NCBI GenBank assembly: GCA_003281385.1 | Contig: QCCE01000004.1 | Span: 62,001-126,000, forward strand | Length of the DNA stretch: 64,000 bases | Source of the DNA: Prochlorococcus sp. AG-347-K17 | GTDB lineage: Bacteria > Cyanobacteriota > Cyanobacteriia > PCC-6307 > Cyanobiaceae | Reading direction: 5' to 3' | Part shown: piece by piece, positions 25,941 through 35,932 of the stretch | Layout of the letters: each line of letters begins with the position of its first letter | Numbering within the stretch: position 1 is the stretch's first letter | Made by a program: the position numbers and the translations under genes | Notes under the pieces: model-generated | Told to the model about the DNA's origin: nothing | What the model saw: the letters and a program-made list of their open reading frames with translations, nothing else | Database searches by the model: none

Positions 25941-26807
25941 ATGAATAAAAAATCATCAAAAACATCTTCCTCTAATGAAAATTATTCTCACCTTGAATTA
26001 TTCAATTTAGGTAAGATTTTTTTTAAAGAAAAGAAGTTTATTGATTTTCGTTCCAAAGGAAATAGAAGTGGATTTGAAGCTATCAAAGATATTAACCTGA
26101 AAATAGAGAAGAACACATTTGTATCAATAATAGGTCCTTCTGGTTGTGGCAAATCAACATTGCTAAATTTAATAGCAGGCTTACAAGCTCCAACATCTGG
26201 GAAAATTGTTATTGACGGACAAGCCATAAAAGGTCCAGGTCCCGATAGAGGTGTAATTTTTCAAAATTACGCTTTGATGCCGTGGTTAACAACTATTCAA
26301 AATATTGAGTTTGCCTTAAATACTGTTTTCCCAGCAAAAACAAAAGCTGATGTTAAAGAAAGAGCTAGAAAATATTTAAGAATGGTTGGTTTAGAAAAAG
26401 CTTCAAATAAATTCCCAAAAGAATTATCTGGAGGAATGAAGCAAAGAGTTGCAATTGCCAGAGCCTTATCTATTAATCCAAATATGTTGTTGATGGATGA
26501 ACCCTTTGGTGCTCTTGATGCATTAACCAGATCCTATTTACAAGATGAATTATTATCCATTTGGAGAAAAAATAAAGTAACTGTTGTTTTAATTACTCAT
26601 AGTATTGAAGAAGCATTGCTTTTATCTGACAAGATTGTTTTGATGTCAAGCGGTCCTTCTGCCATAATTTCTGAGGAAATTTCAGTTGATTTAGAAAGAC
26701 CAAGAGATCGAGAAAAAATTGAACAAGACCCTAAATATTTAAAAATTAAAATGCGTTTGGAAAAACATCTATTAAGAGAAACAAGAGCTGTAGAAGAGGT
26801 TACCTAG
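25941..26807 (+). CDS. cynD: ABC transporter ATPase (NrtD/CynD type)
   Basis: GPSGCGKSTLLNLIAGL, LSGGMKQRVAIARAL, LLMDEPFGALDALTR. Confidence 0.9.
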   Translation: MNKKSSKTSSSNENYSHLELFNLGKIFFKEKKFIDFRSKGNRSGFEAIKDINLKIEKNTFVSIIGPSGCGKSTLLNLIAGLQAPTSGKIVIDGQAIKGPGPDRGVIFQNYALMPWLTTIQNIEFALNTVFPAKTKADVKERARKYLRMVGLEKASNKFPKELSGGMKQRVAIARALSINPNMLLMDEPFGALDALTRSYLQDELLSIWRKNKVTVVLITHSIEEALLLSDKIVLMSSGPSAIISEEISVDLERPRDREKIEQDPKYLKIKMRLEKHLLRETRAVEEVT

Positions 26808-26841
26808 ACTTCTTCTGCACTAAAAAAAACAACAATTAATT

Positions 26842-27285
26842 ATGACTTTACCCTCATTTACACAAATACTATTAAAAGCAAAAAAAGAAAAAAAATTATC
26901 CTTTGAAGATTTAGGTAAATTGATTAATAGAGATGAAGTATGGGTTGCAAGCTTATTTTATGGGCAAGCTACAGCTTCTGAAGGAGAAGCTAATATTTTA
27001 ATTAATGCTCTTGATTTACAATCAGAACTAGAAGATCAATTAACAACGCCGCCAGTAAAAGGCTGCCTAGATCCTGTTGTCCCAACAGATCCTCTTATTT
27101 ACAGATTTTATGAAATAATGCAAGTATATGGACTGCCAATGAAAGATGTAATACAAGAAAAATTTGGTGATGGAATTATGAGTGCAATTGATTTTTCAAT
27201 TGAAGTTGATAAGGTTGAAGACCCAAAAGGGGATAGGGTTTTAGTAAAAATGTGTGGCAAATTCTTGCCCTATAAAAAGTGGTAG
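26842..27285 (+). CDS. cynS: cyanate hydratase (cyanase)
   Basis: [13 protein letters not shown]...[36 protein letters not shown]...[10 protein letters not shown]. Confidence 0.95.
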   Translation: MTLPSFTQILLKAKKEKKLSFEDLGKLINRDEVWVASLFYGQATASEGEANILINALDLQSELEDQLTTPPVKGCLDPVVPTDPLIYRFYEIMQVYGLPMKDVIQEKFGDGIMSAIDFSIEVDKVEDPKGDRVLVKMCGKFLPYKKW

Positions 27286-27324
27286 AAAGTTTTTCGTAAT
27301 TTAAAGATAGTAAACAGTAATTAA

Positions 27325-27516
27325 TTATTCATCATTTTCATTAAGTTTGAGAGTCTTATTTATTTCATTCTCGAATTCTTTAGAAGCAGTTTGTAATCCT
27401 TTTAAGGTCTTACCAATAGTTTTTCCCAGTTGAGGCAAACGTTTTGGCCCAAAAATAAGCAATGCCAGTATAACAATTACGGCAATTTCTGGTAACCCTA
27501 TTCCAAAAATGTTCAT
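27325..27516 (-). CDS. tatA: Sec-independent translocase TatA
   Basis: MNIFGIGLPEIAVIVILALLIFGPKRLPQLGKTIGKTLKG. Confidence 0.93.
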   Translation of the reverse strand: MNIFGIGLPEIAVIVILALLIFGPKRLPQLGKTIGKTLKGLQTASKEFENEINKTLKLNENDE

Positions 27517-27609
27517 TAAAAACTTAGTATTTCACTACTTTAAAAAATTTTTCTTCTTCTTAAGGTAACTAAAGTCACACATTTATTTTTATTAATCAAT
27601 CAATTAACA

Positions 27610-27933
27610 ATGGAAAGAAGTTGGGATCCCTACTATAAATATTTCAAAGAATTTGAATTTAATCTTTTTGAGATTTTTATATTTTTAGAATTTCAACAAG
27701 AAATTATTGATCTAGGATATATCGGACAAAGTCAAATCAACCAAAATGTTCTTAATCCTGGCCAGTTTTGTGTTGTCGATGGATTAATAAAGATAGTTCA
27801 TGATTTACCAAAATTTTTACATGATGAAAAATTTAAAAATAATTTGGATGTAGAAAAATGGAAAAATGATTCTTATAATTTACTTTCATTAGATATAAAG
27901 TGGATAAAAAAATCATCAATAAAAATAATTTAA
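27610..27933 (+). CDS. hypothetical protein
   Basis: ORF. Confidence 0.5.
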   Translation: MERSWDPYYKYFKEFEFNLFEIFIFLEFQQEIIDLGYIGQSQINQNVLNPGQFCVVDGLIKIVHDLPKFLHDEKFKNNLDVEKWKNDSYNLLSLDIKWIKKSSIKII

Positions 27934-28021
27934 TGATTACAGAATATTTATTTTAAATTATAATTTTGAATAAAAGTTTAATTTCTAAATAATACTTAAG
28001 AACTAGTATTTGTTCTACAAT

Positions 28022-28034
28022 AATGATAATCATT
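28022..28034. promoter_or_regulatory. Zur/Fur-type box core AATGAT-A-ATCATT
   Basis: Perfect 6-1-6 palindrome ~105 bp upstream of the Cys-rich ORF. Confidence 0.7.
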
Positions 28035-28137
28035 TTCAAAATATATTTATAAATTTTTTTTTAAAAAATAGAAAAATTACTGCCTCAATTGATTTTATAA
28101 GCTATATTATTAATAATTAATCATCAACTTCATTATT

Positions 28138-28275
28138 ATGATTACTACTAAAAAAAATATATTACCAACAAAGAATTCTATTTCTAATGAGAAAGATACC
28201 TGCCCCAGTTGCGGTTGCATTTGTCCTTGTGAATGTACAGATTGTGAAGAATGTTCACCTTGTAAAGATCATTAA
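28138..28275 (+). CDS. 45-aa Cys-rich metallothionein-like peptide
   Basis: Manual translation MITTKKNILPTKNSISNEKDTCPSCGCICPCECTDCEECSPCKDH (9 Cys); not in track. Confidence 0.75.
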   Translation: MITTKKNILPTKNSISNEKDTCPSCGCICPCECTDCEECSPCKDH

Positions 28276-28382
28276 TCCTCTAAATCAAATAAATAATAAG
28301 TTTATATTTCGGTAAAGTTCCCAAAATTTGAACTATCAACTGATATTAAAGATTTTTTTTATTCAATTTGATTTTATAAATT

Positions 28383-28850
28383 TTAAAGACCAAGTTCCGT
28401 TAGGCCAGGAAAATCTCCTGGACGTGGACCTTCTCCCCATGTAAAAAGACAATCTTTTTTGTTTATAGAAATATCGTTAATACTTGCCTCTCTTCTACGC
28501 ATTAAACCAGTTTCAGAGAATTCCCAATTTTCGTTGCCGTGTGCTCGAAAATAATTATATTCTTCGTCATGCCATTCATATTGAAATCGAACAGAAATTC
28601 GATTTGAATCATATGCCCATAATTCTTTAATAAGTTTATAGCCAATTTCTTTATTCCATTTTCTTTTCAAAAATTCTACAATTTCATCTCTCCCTCTTAT
28701 AAATTCGCTCCTGTTTCTCCAAAAACTATCTTCTGTATATGCAAGTGATACAGTCACGGGATCTTTAGTGTTCCATGCATTTTCAGCTAATCTCACTTTT
28801 TTTATTGCTGTCTCTTCATTAAAAGGAGGTAAAGGAGGTTTTGTCGTCAT
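28383..28850 (-). CDS. DUF1348 (NTF2/SnoaL-like) protein
   Basis: [58 protein letters not shown]. Confidence 0.92.
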   Translation of the reverse strand: MTTKPPLPPFNEETAIKKVRLAENAWNTKDPVTVSLAYTEDSFWRNRSEFIRGRDEIVEFLKRKWNKEIGYKLIKELWAYDSNRISVRFQYEWHDEEYNYFRAHGNENWEFSETGLMRRREASINDISINKKDCLFTWGEGPRPGDFPGLTELGL

Positions 28851-28952
28851 TTGATATTTAAATAATTTGGTTTTTACAATAATAAAAAAAATAATCTCTT
28901 TATGATTATCAAAAAAAGTACAATTTCAAATAAATTGAAAATCTTTAGGTGA

Positions 28953-29174
28953 TTATCCCCTGCATAGAGATTTATTTAAACAAGAATTTTTACCCTCAAT
29001 ATTTATTTGATCATCAATATTTTTTAATTTATTTTTATTATTTATTACTTTAACTTTTTGCCCACAATGTTCTTTACAACCACCATTAAATAAATTGTGT
29101 GCATATAAATTAGAACTATTCGTAAGTAATAAAAGAAAAATTATTTTATAAATTTGATTAAAATAAAACTTCAT
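28953..29174 (-). CDS. small secreted Cys-containing protein
   Basis: Signal peptide; GGCKEHCGQ...NSCLNKSLC. Confidence 0.5.
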   Translation of the reverse strand: MKFYFNQIYKIIFLLLLTNSSNLYAHNLFNGGCKEHCGQKVKVINNKNKLKNIDDQINIEGKNSCLNKSLCRG

Positions 29175-29217
29175 TTTTATTATGATTTTCCGGGAATTAG
29201 TAAATAAATAATATCAG

Positions 29218-29454
29218 TTAATTCCATGGAGTGTTTATAAGACCCCAGATATCAAAGAAGAAAAATAAAACTGCAATAACAACAAGATCCCATGCTCTTT
29301 CCCTGAAAGCCCAAGGTGCAATAAAAACTTCTCCAAGTCCATGAAGTGCGGCCCCTACCGGTAGATGATCAAGAACCAGCAAACTGTGAGAGAGGATAAA
29401 AAGAAAGCTTGCGAAATATCTAAAAAAAACAAATTGCCAATTACCAGAATTCAT
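29218..29454 (-). CDS. small membrane protein
   Basis: ORF with hydrophobic segments. Confidence 0.5.
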   Translation of the reverse strand: MNSGNWQFVFFRYFASFLFILSHSLLVLDHLPVGAALHGLGEVFIAPWAFRERAWDLVVIAVLFFFFDIWGLINTPWN

Positions 29455-29582
29455 GCCTTTTAGATTTTTAAGAAATATACTTCAATGATCAAAATAATGA
29501 TATAGATCTAGTCAAGAGATATTATTTTTGGTAGCCATAAATACGAATAAAGATATAAAGCTAAAGTAAAAGTTACTAAACG

Positions 29583-31025
29583 ATGAAATATATGTTTTCA
29601 AGTTATCAGCCTAAAAATAGTTTTGATGAATATTTTAAGGATAATGTTAACTCTGCTAGAGAAATATTGATTCCACTTCTTTCATCTTTAGATAATATGG
29701 GTCTTGAGGAATTAAACAGGAATCATTCTGCAGCAAAAAAATTATTATTAAGACATGGTGCAACTTTTAGATTAAATGATACTGGTTTAAAAGGTACTGA
29801 GAGAATATTACCTTTTGATCCACTTCCTAGAATAATTAGTAGAGATGATTGGGTAACTTTAGAAAAAGGGCTAAAACAAAGGCTTGAGGCAATTGATTTA
29901 TTCCTAGATGATATTTATAATTCCCAAAAAATAATTAATGATGGAATAATTCCAAGAGAATTAATAGAGAGTTCAGAAGGTTGGAGACCTCAAATGATAG
30001 GCTTCAAACCGCCATTAAATAAATGGTGTCAAATTTCAGGACTTGATTTAATAAGGGACAGAAAAGGAGATTGGCATGTTTTAGAAGATAATTTAAGGTG
30101 CCCTTCTGGGGTTGCTTATTTTTTAGAAAATAGATTAGTTATGAAAAATATTTTTCCTAATCTTTTCTCTGGAAGAATAGTAAAACCAATTGATGAATAT
30201 CCATCATATCTTTTAAAAACTCTTCAAGAACTTGCAGTATGGACAGATACTCCCAAGATAGTTCTACTTACTCCTGGAATTTTTAATAGTGCTTATTTTG
30301 AACATAGTTATTTAGCTCAAGAAATGGGCATCCAACTAGTTCAGGGTCATGACTTAGTTTGTAATGATGATTATGTATATTTAAAAACTACCTCTGGATT
30401 AAAAAGAGTAGATGTCATTTACAGAAGAATTGATGATGATTTCCTTGATCCTCTTAATTTCAGAAAAGATTCCTGCCTTGGTGTTAGCGGATTACTTGAT
30501 GTTTTTAAGGCAGGTCATGTTGCTTTGGCAAATGCGCCTGGGACTGGAATAGCAGATGACAAAATGATTTATTCATTTGTTCCAAAAATGATTAAATATT
30601 ATCTTGATGAAGAAATTATTATTAAAAATGTAGAAACGTATATTTGTCATTACCAAAAGGATCGAGATTATGTCCTTGAGAATTTACCAAAACTTGTTGT
30701 TAAGTCTGTCGCAGAAGCCGGGGGTTATGGAATGTTAATTGGACCTCACTCAACAACAAGTGAGATAGAAGAATTTGCCAATAAAATTAAAAAAAATCCT
30801 AGAAATTTCATAGCACAACCAACCTTAGAATTATCTACTGTGCCATCGTTATGTGATGGAGAAATCTATCCATGTCATGTTGATTTAAGACCATATATCT
30901 TGAGAGGGAAAGATTCATGGGTAAGCCCTGGTGGGCTTACGAGGGTAGCATTAAAAAAAGGATCATTAGTCGTCAATTCTTCTCAAGGCGGAGGATGCAA
31001 AGATACATGGGTTGTAGGTAAATAA
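29583..31025 (+). CDS. circularly permuted ATP-grasp family protein
   Basis: LFLDDIYNSQKI, WHVLEDNLRCPSGVAYFLENR, LVVKSVAEAGGYGMLIGP, HVDLRPYIL. Confidence 0.92.
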   Translation: MKYMFSSYQPKNSFDEYFKDNVNSAREILIPLLSSLDNMGLEELNRNHSAAKKLLLRHGATFRLNDTGLKGTERILPFDPLPRIISRDDWVTLEKGLKQRLEAIDLFLDDIYNSQKIINDGIIPRELIESSEGWRPQMIGFKPPLNKWCQISGLDLIRDRKGDWHVLEDNLRCPSGVAYFLENRLVMKNIFPNLFSGRIVKPIDEYPSYLLKTLQELAVWTDTPKIVLLTPGIFNSAYFEHSYLAQEMGIQLVQGHDLVCNDDYVYLKTTSGLKRVDVIYRRIDDDFLDPLNFRKDSCLGVSGLLDVFKAGHVALANAPGTGIADDKMIYSFVPKMIKYYLDEEIIIKNVETYICHYQKDRDYVLENLPKLVVKSVAEAGGYGMLIGPHSTTSEIEEFANKIKKNPRNFIAQPTLELSTVPSLCDGEIYPCHVDLRPYILRGKDSWVSPGGLTRVALKKGSLVVNSSQGGGCKDTWVVGK

Positions 31026-31026
31026 T

Positions 31027-31968
31027 ATGCTTTTAAGTCGTGTAGCAGAATCTCTTTATTGGATCAATCGTTATTTAGAACGTGCAGAAAACATATCTCG
31101 TTTCGTGGAAGTAAGTGAAGCAATGTCATTAGATTGTCCGCCAGGAAGTGCAGAACCTTGGCTCCCGTTAATTGATGCTTCGAGTGATAGAGAATCTTTT
31201 GATAAAAGATTCCCAGAGAAAAAACCCGATGACGTTATTAATTTTTTAATAAGAGATCGTTTAAACCCAAATAGCATAATTTCTTGCATTCAAATGGCAA
31301 GAGAAAATGCAAGACAAATCAGAGATGTCATGACCACAGAAATGTGGGAACAGATTAATATTTTATATTGGAATATGCAAGAAGGAGAAGCAATATGGAA
31401 TAAACCAAGACAAGAACAATTAAGTGAAATAAGGAGGGAATGTCAGCTTTTTTATGGAATTACAGATGCGACTCTAAGCAAAGATCTTGCCTGGAGATTT
31501 AGCATTCTTGGAAGATTAATCGAAAGAGCTGACAAAACATCAAGAATTTTAGATGTGAAATATTATTTACTCCTTCCCAGCTTAGATGAACTTGGAGGAG
31601 TTCTTGATGAGTTGCAATGGATAGCACTTTTACGTTCAGCTGGAGCTTATCAAATGTTTAGGAAAGCAGAGCAAAATTCTATAAAGCCTAATTCAGTTGC
31701 GAGATTTCTTTTACTTGATCCAATTTTTCCGAGATCAGTAAGATACTGTCTTGATGGGATAAGCAATACTCTTAAAACAATTGATACCTCTCCTTCAACT
31801 GAAAATCCTTCAGAACTAGAATGCATGAGAGGTTTGCTTAAAGCAAAGTGGAGTTATATCAGAATTGAAGATATAATCAATAATGGTTTACATGAGGCAA
31901 TCGATTCATTGCAAATGGATTTAAATAAATTAAACGAACTCATTCAAGAAAAATATTTTATTAATTAA
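31027..31968 (+). CDS. alpha-E domain (DUF403) protein
   Basis: MLLSRVAESLYWINRYLERAENISRFVEV; ARENARQIRDVMTTEMWEQIN. Confidence 0.92.
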   Translation: MLLSRVAESLYWINRYLERAENISRFVEVSEAMSLDCPPGSAEPWLPLIDASSDRESFDKRFPEKKPDDVINFLIRDRLNPNSIISCIQMARENARQIRDVMTTEMWEQINILYWNMQEGEAIWNKPRQEQLSEIRRECQLFYGITDATLSKDLAWRFSILGRLIERADKTSRILDVKYYLLLPSLDELGGVLDELQWIALLRSAGAYQMFRKAEQNSIKPNSVARFLLLDPIFPRSVRYCLDGISNTLKTIDTSPSTENPSELECMRGLLKAKWSYIRIEDIINNGLHEAIDSLQMDLNKLNELIQEKYFIN

Positions 31969-31979
31969 TAAGTTTATTA

Positions 31980-32837
31980 ATGAGAATTAAATACCTTCAC
32001 AAACTTGAATATAAATACGAAGACCCTGTTCAATTAGGCGAGCATAGATTATGTATAAAGCCAAGGTCAAATGGATTCCAAAAGCTAAAGAATTTTGAAT
32101 TAAAAATAACTCCAGAACCAGAAATTATTTATCCATTACTTGCTGCCAGCGGAGAAGAGATTAATAGAATCAGATTCAATGGATTAACAGATAATTTAAC
32201 TATTGAATCAATCAGCGAAGTTGAAACTATTAAACATCCAAACATCATTGATGGAGTGAAAAATAGAGATTTAACATTACCTTTTTGTAGAAGCATTATT
32301 AACAGAGATCTACAGGGAGCATTAGAGGGGTGGATGCCAAATGGACAACACGATCCCTCTGCTGTAGAACTTGCCCAAGAAGCCTTAGCAGGAAGCATTA
32401 ATAACGCATTATCATTTACATACCAACTAATAGAAATTATTCAAGATCGGGTTAAATATACCAAAAGACATACTGGTCCAGCATGGCCGGCTAGCAGAAC
32501 GCTAAGAGAACGTATAGGTTCATGCAGAGATTTAGCAATGCTAATGGTTGAAGCTTGCAGGTCTATAGGTATCCCAAGTAGGTTTGTAAGTGGTTATCAT
32601 TTTGAAGATCCATTACCCTCTGAGTTGGATTTACACGCTTGGGCTGAATTATATATTCCAGGTGCTGGTTGGAGAGGTTTTGATCCAAGCGGAAAAGGAT
32701 TAATAGATGATAGATATTTAACATTGGTATCCTCTTCAAAATCTAATTTAACCTCTGTAATTACAGGAAATTTTATAGGAAAAAATAATTTAGAAAATAC
32801 TTTATCCTGGGAAATCAAACCTCTTGAAATTAAATAA
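31980..32837 (+). CDS. transglutaminase-like family protein
   Basis: GSCRDLAMLMVEACRSIGIPSRFVSGYHF...DLHAWAELYIPGAGWRGFDPSGKGL (Cys-His-Asp). Confidence 0.93.
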   Translation: MRIKYLHKLEYKYEDPVQLGEHRLCIKPRSNGFQKLKNFELKITPEPEIIYPLLAASGEEINRIRFNGLTDNLTIESISEVETIKHPNIIDGVKNRDLTLPFCRSIINRDLQGALEGWMPNGQHDPSAVELAQEALAGSINNALSFTYQLIEIIQDRVKYTKRHTGPAWPASRTLRERIGSCRDLAMLMVEACRSIGIPSRFVSGYHFEDPLPSELDLHAWAELYIPGAGWRGFDPSGKGLIDDRYLTLVSSSKSNLTSVITGNFIGKNNLENTLSWEIKPLEIK

Positions 32838-32900
32838 ACACTAAATTTTTAATCTTTTAATATAACCAAAAAATATAAATAATAATATGTTTCTCTTTTA

Positions 32901-33485
32901 GTGTTAATTGATACGTTCTTGGATATATATATCTGTTTTCATTTGTGTAATCTTCAAAGAAAATTGAACTCAAGTTTAGAAATTCCAGTTATCAAATCAA
33001 ACAAATCGAAAATGTTTGAATTGATAAGTTATGAAAAATTTCGCGATACAAAAGATGTAAGATTTTTTGATATTAGTGTTAATGAATCAAACTATAGAGA
33101 TCTAGTTATTCACAGCGGGCCTGCAGTTAGTCCTCCAAATGATGAAGAATTTAAGAATTGGCAATTTTACATACATCACAATCAAGAAGATAATCTACTG
33201 GCTATCTCAGGGGGAAGAACATTTTTTCTTGTCAATTTTGGCTGGGATTATCCTTTTTATAAAGTTAGATTAGAATCTTGCGGATACATTTTAAGAATAC
33301 CTAGAGGAACTTTTCATAGATCAGTATCTGACGAAAACGGTTCCATAGTTTTAAATCAAGCTATAAGAGATAAAGAAGGTACAGTTGAATCTGAATTCAA
33401 GGTTACGAATAGCAGAGATAACAAAAAACTTCTAGATTGTATAACTAATTTAGAGCCTAGATTCAAAATTTATAGTGTTAAATAA
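32901..33485 (+). CDS. cupin-like hypothetical protein (start may be internal, near 33012)
   Basis: CGYILRIPRGTFHRSVSDENGSIVLNQAIRD cupin-like segment. Confidence 0.55.
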   Translation: MLIDTFLDIYICFHLCNLQRKLNSSLEIPVIKSNKSKMFELISYEKFRDTKDVRFFDISVNESNYRDLVIHSGPAVSPPNDEEFKNWQFYIHHNQEDNLLAISGGRTFFLVNFGWDYPFYKVRLESCGYILRIPRGTFHRSVSDENGSIVLNQAIRDKEGTVESEFKVTNSRDNKKLLDCITNLEPRFKIYSVK

Positions 33486-33568
33486 TTTTAAAAAGGAGTT
33501 CCAAATCTAGTCATCAATTTTAAAAATTATCTAATTGTTATAAAATAATAATATTCGAATTCTCTAGT

Positions 33569-34087
33569 ATGAAATTTTTCAGATTTTTAAGATATTTTTT
33601 ATGCATAACTTTTTCTTTCTTAGTTTTATCCTCTCCAGTTTTTGCTGGGGCAAATGTAGCTGTTAAGGGCGAGGGAGATGAAGTTCCAAGTTATGTAAGA
33701 TCTAATATTACTGGATTTGATTTCCATGGAGAGGATCTTCATTTGTCATCTATAGCTGGAGCAGTTGCGAGAGATGCAGATTTTAGTGACGTTGATTTAC
33801 ATGGGACAACCTTAACCCTATCTGATTTAAAAGGTTCTAATTTAAATGGAATCGACCTGACCGATACTCTTTCTGATCGAGTTAATTTCCAAAAAACAGA
33901 TCTTAGAAATGCTGTTTTAATAAATATGATCGCATCAGGTAGCAGTTTTGCAGGAGCTCAAATAGAAGGAGCAGATTTTTCTTACGCTATTCTTGACAGC
34001 GAAGATCAAAGAAATCTTTGTGAAATTGCTGATGGAATCAATCCAACAACAGGCGTTTCAACAAGAGAAAGTCTGGAGTGCAGTTAG
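33569..34087 (+). CDS. secreted pentapeptide-repeat protein
   Basis: Signal peptide; [30 protein letters not shown]...[12 protein letters not shown]. Confidence 0.85.
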   Translation: MKFFRFLRYFLCITFSFLVLSSPVFAGANVAVKGEGDEVPSYVRSNITGFDFHGEDLHLSSIAGAVARDADFSDVDLHGTTLTLSDLKGSNLNGIDLTDTLSDRVNFQKTDLRNAVLINMIASGSSFAGAQIEGADFSYAILDSEDQRNLCEIADGINPTTGVSTRESLECS

Positions 34088-34095
34088 AAATAAAA

Positions 34096-34449
34096 TTATA
34101 AGTAAACTTTTTTCCCATTATTAAATTTATAAATTCTTTGTTCATCATCTTGAAATATCATTTCACCATTAAATTTGGATTTCTTATATTTTGAAAGTCT
34201 TGCTCTGTGAATATTGGATTTTCTATTTATATTGTGATCGTCATCATAAACTCCAATATAAATATTTATATTTGGATTTGAAAAGGTTTTTTCTTCCTCT
34301 CTTAAAAAAATTCTTTCAATATTTGTTTGCGTGCTCTGAAGTTTATTTTTAAATTTATCTAATTTTGAATTCTTTGGTTTTTTAGAATTAAATTTTTTAT
34401 AACCAAAAAAAATAACTCCTAAAATTAGAAAAACTAAAAAAATATTCAT
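34096..34449 (-). CDS. hypothetical TM protein
   Basis: ORF. Confidence 0.5.
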   Translation of the reverse strand: MNIFLVFLILGVIFFGYKKFNSKKPKNSKLDKFKNKLQSTQTNIERIFLREEEKTFSNPNINIYIGVYDDDHNINRKSNIHRARLSKYKKSKFNGEMIFQDDEQRIYKFNNGKKVYL

Positions 34450-34634
34450 TACTTAATTTTTATTTTTATATCTACGCCTAAGTTACTTTTAGTAGTTAAT
34501 ATTTCTTTCTTTATGATTCCATAGGTAAAAATTTTAGATAAAGTTTTTAAAGATTTAAAAACTAAAAAAACAATAAATATAAAGAAAACAATAATGTTTT
34601 CTACAAGTATATTTTTATTATCTAAATTGCTCAT
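34449..34634 (-). CDS. hypothetical small TM protein
   Basis: ORF overlapping its neighbour by 1 nt. Confidence 0.4.
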   Translation of the reverse strand: MSNLDNKNILVENIIVFFIFIVFLVFKSLKTLSKIFTYGIIKKEILTTKSNLGVDIKIKIK

Positions 34635-34646
34635 ATTAGTCTTAAA

Positions 34647-35519
34647 TCAATGTTTTTCATCACTATTTGCATATGGGCCAAAAAATTCACTTGCGTCTCT
34701 TCCCATAACTTTAGCAAGATTTAAACTTTTATCTATATCCCATTTAGATGCCATTCCATAAAGAATCCCAGCTGCAAAAGAATCGCCACATCCATAAGAA
34801 TCAACCTTTAATTTTTTATTTTTAAGAGCCTTATATCTTCCTCCTGGAAATAGTATTCCGCCCTTCTCTCCCTCGGTTTTAATAGTATATTTGGGTTTTA
34901 AAGATAATTCAGAAAAAGAAAAAACTTCCCCAGGATCAAGATTACTGCCTATTAATCCATCTAAAAGAACATTTGATTTATTGATTGTATTTAATCCTAC
35001 CCTTGGTGTTGTACATAGTATTGAAGCTGATCTAGCAATTTTAAAAATCTCTGAATCAGATGCAGTAATAAAAATTCCGTCCATTTTTTTTAAAATGTTC
35101 CATTCTAAATTATCTTTATGAGTTGGAGCTAACCTTTCTCCAATAACTGTTATTGCTCTTTCGCCTTGAGAGTCAATTAAACTAAATCCTCTTCTTGTTG
35201 GTTTATCACGCCAAGCTACATGCAACTTAATACCCATATTTGAGAGAATCTTGAAACACTTATCTCCATAATCATCATTACCTAATGACGTAAAAAAATG
35301 AATTTGGTTTAAAGTTAAATCAGAAAGTATTTTCGCGATAATAGATCCACCACCAGCTGGATACTCAAGGGAATTTTCAGAATGAGAAATGACTCCGGGT
35401 TTTGGTAATTGATCAACCTTTAAAAAATTTATCCACTCAACATGACCAACAACGGCAAAATTTAAATTTCCTTTTTTAAATTTATAGTTTTCAACTTTAT
35501 TATTCTTTTCAACAACCAT
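34647..35519 (-). CDS. PfkB-family carbohydrate kinase
   Basis: EYPAGGGSIIAKILSDL; DSYGCGDSFAAGILYGMA. Confidence 0.88.
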   Translation of the reverse strand: MVVEKNNKVENYKFKKGNLNFAVVGHVEWINFLKVDQLPKPGVISHSENSLEYPAGGGSIIAKILSDLTLNQIHFFTSLGNDDYGDKCFKILSNMGIKLHVAWRDKPTRRGFSLIDSQGERAITVIGERLAPTHKDNLEWNILKKMDGIFITASDSEIFKIARSASILCTTPRVGLNTINKSNVLLDGLIGSNLDPGEVFSFSELSLKPKYTIKTEGEKGGILFPGGRYKALKNKKLKVDSYGCGDSFAAGILYGMASKWDIDKSLNLAKVMGRDASEFFGPYANSDEKH

Positions 35520-35560
35520 AAGCTTTTAAATACTATTATTAAAAGAAATATTTTTGACAA

Positions 35561-35932
35561 GTGAACTCATTTAACATTTTAAAAGATAATAAACAGATAC
35601 TATCTTTTCTTTACCTTTTTCTATCAATTTTGGGGGCTGTCCTGCCAATGTTGGCAAATTTGGAATTTGCTAGGGAATATGGAAACAGCTTTGATATAAA
35701 TAACTTCATTTCTTTAGCGAATGCAAACCCTGCAGCCCAGTCAATTTCTAGAGACTTATTAGTAGGTGCAAGCGCTATTTTTATATGGATAGTTAATGAA
35801 TCAAAAAAACTAAAAATGAAGAATATGTGGGTTGTATACATTGGAACTTTTCTTATAGCCTTCGCATTCTCTGCACCTTTTTTCTTATTTCTAAGAGAGA
35901 GAAGAATTATTGAATTAGAAAAGATTAATTAA
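35561..35932 (+). CDS. DUF2834-like membrane protein
   Basis: Four-TM pattern, LVGASAIFIWIVNESKKLKMKNMWVVYIGTF. Confidence 0.7.
   Translation: MNSFNILKDNKQILSFLYLFLSILGAVLPMLANLEFAREYGNSFDINNFISLANANPAAQSISRDLLVGASAIFIWIVNESKKLKMKNMWVVYIGTFLIAFAFSAPFFLFLRERRIIELEKIN

Noticed and set aside
28902-28914. Possible additional Zur/Fur half-box (ATGATTATCA) upstream of the DUF1348 gene
   Set aside because: Only a 4-1-4 core, lacks the flanking symmetry of the other boxes.
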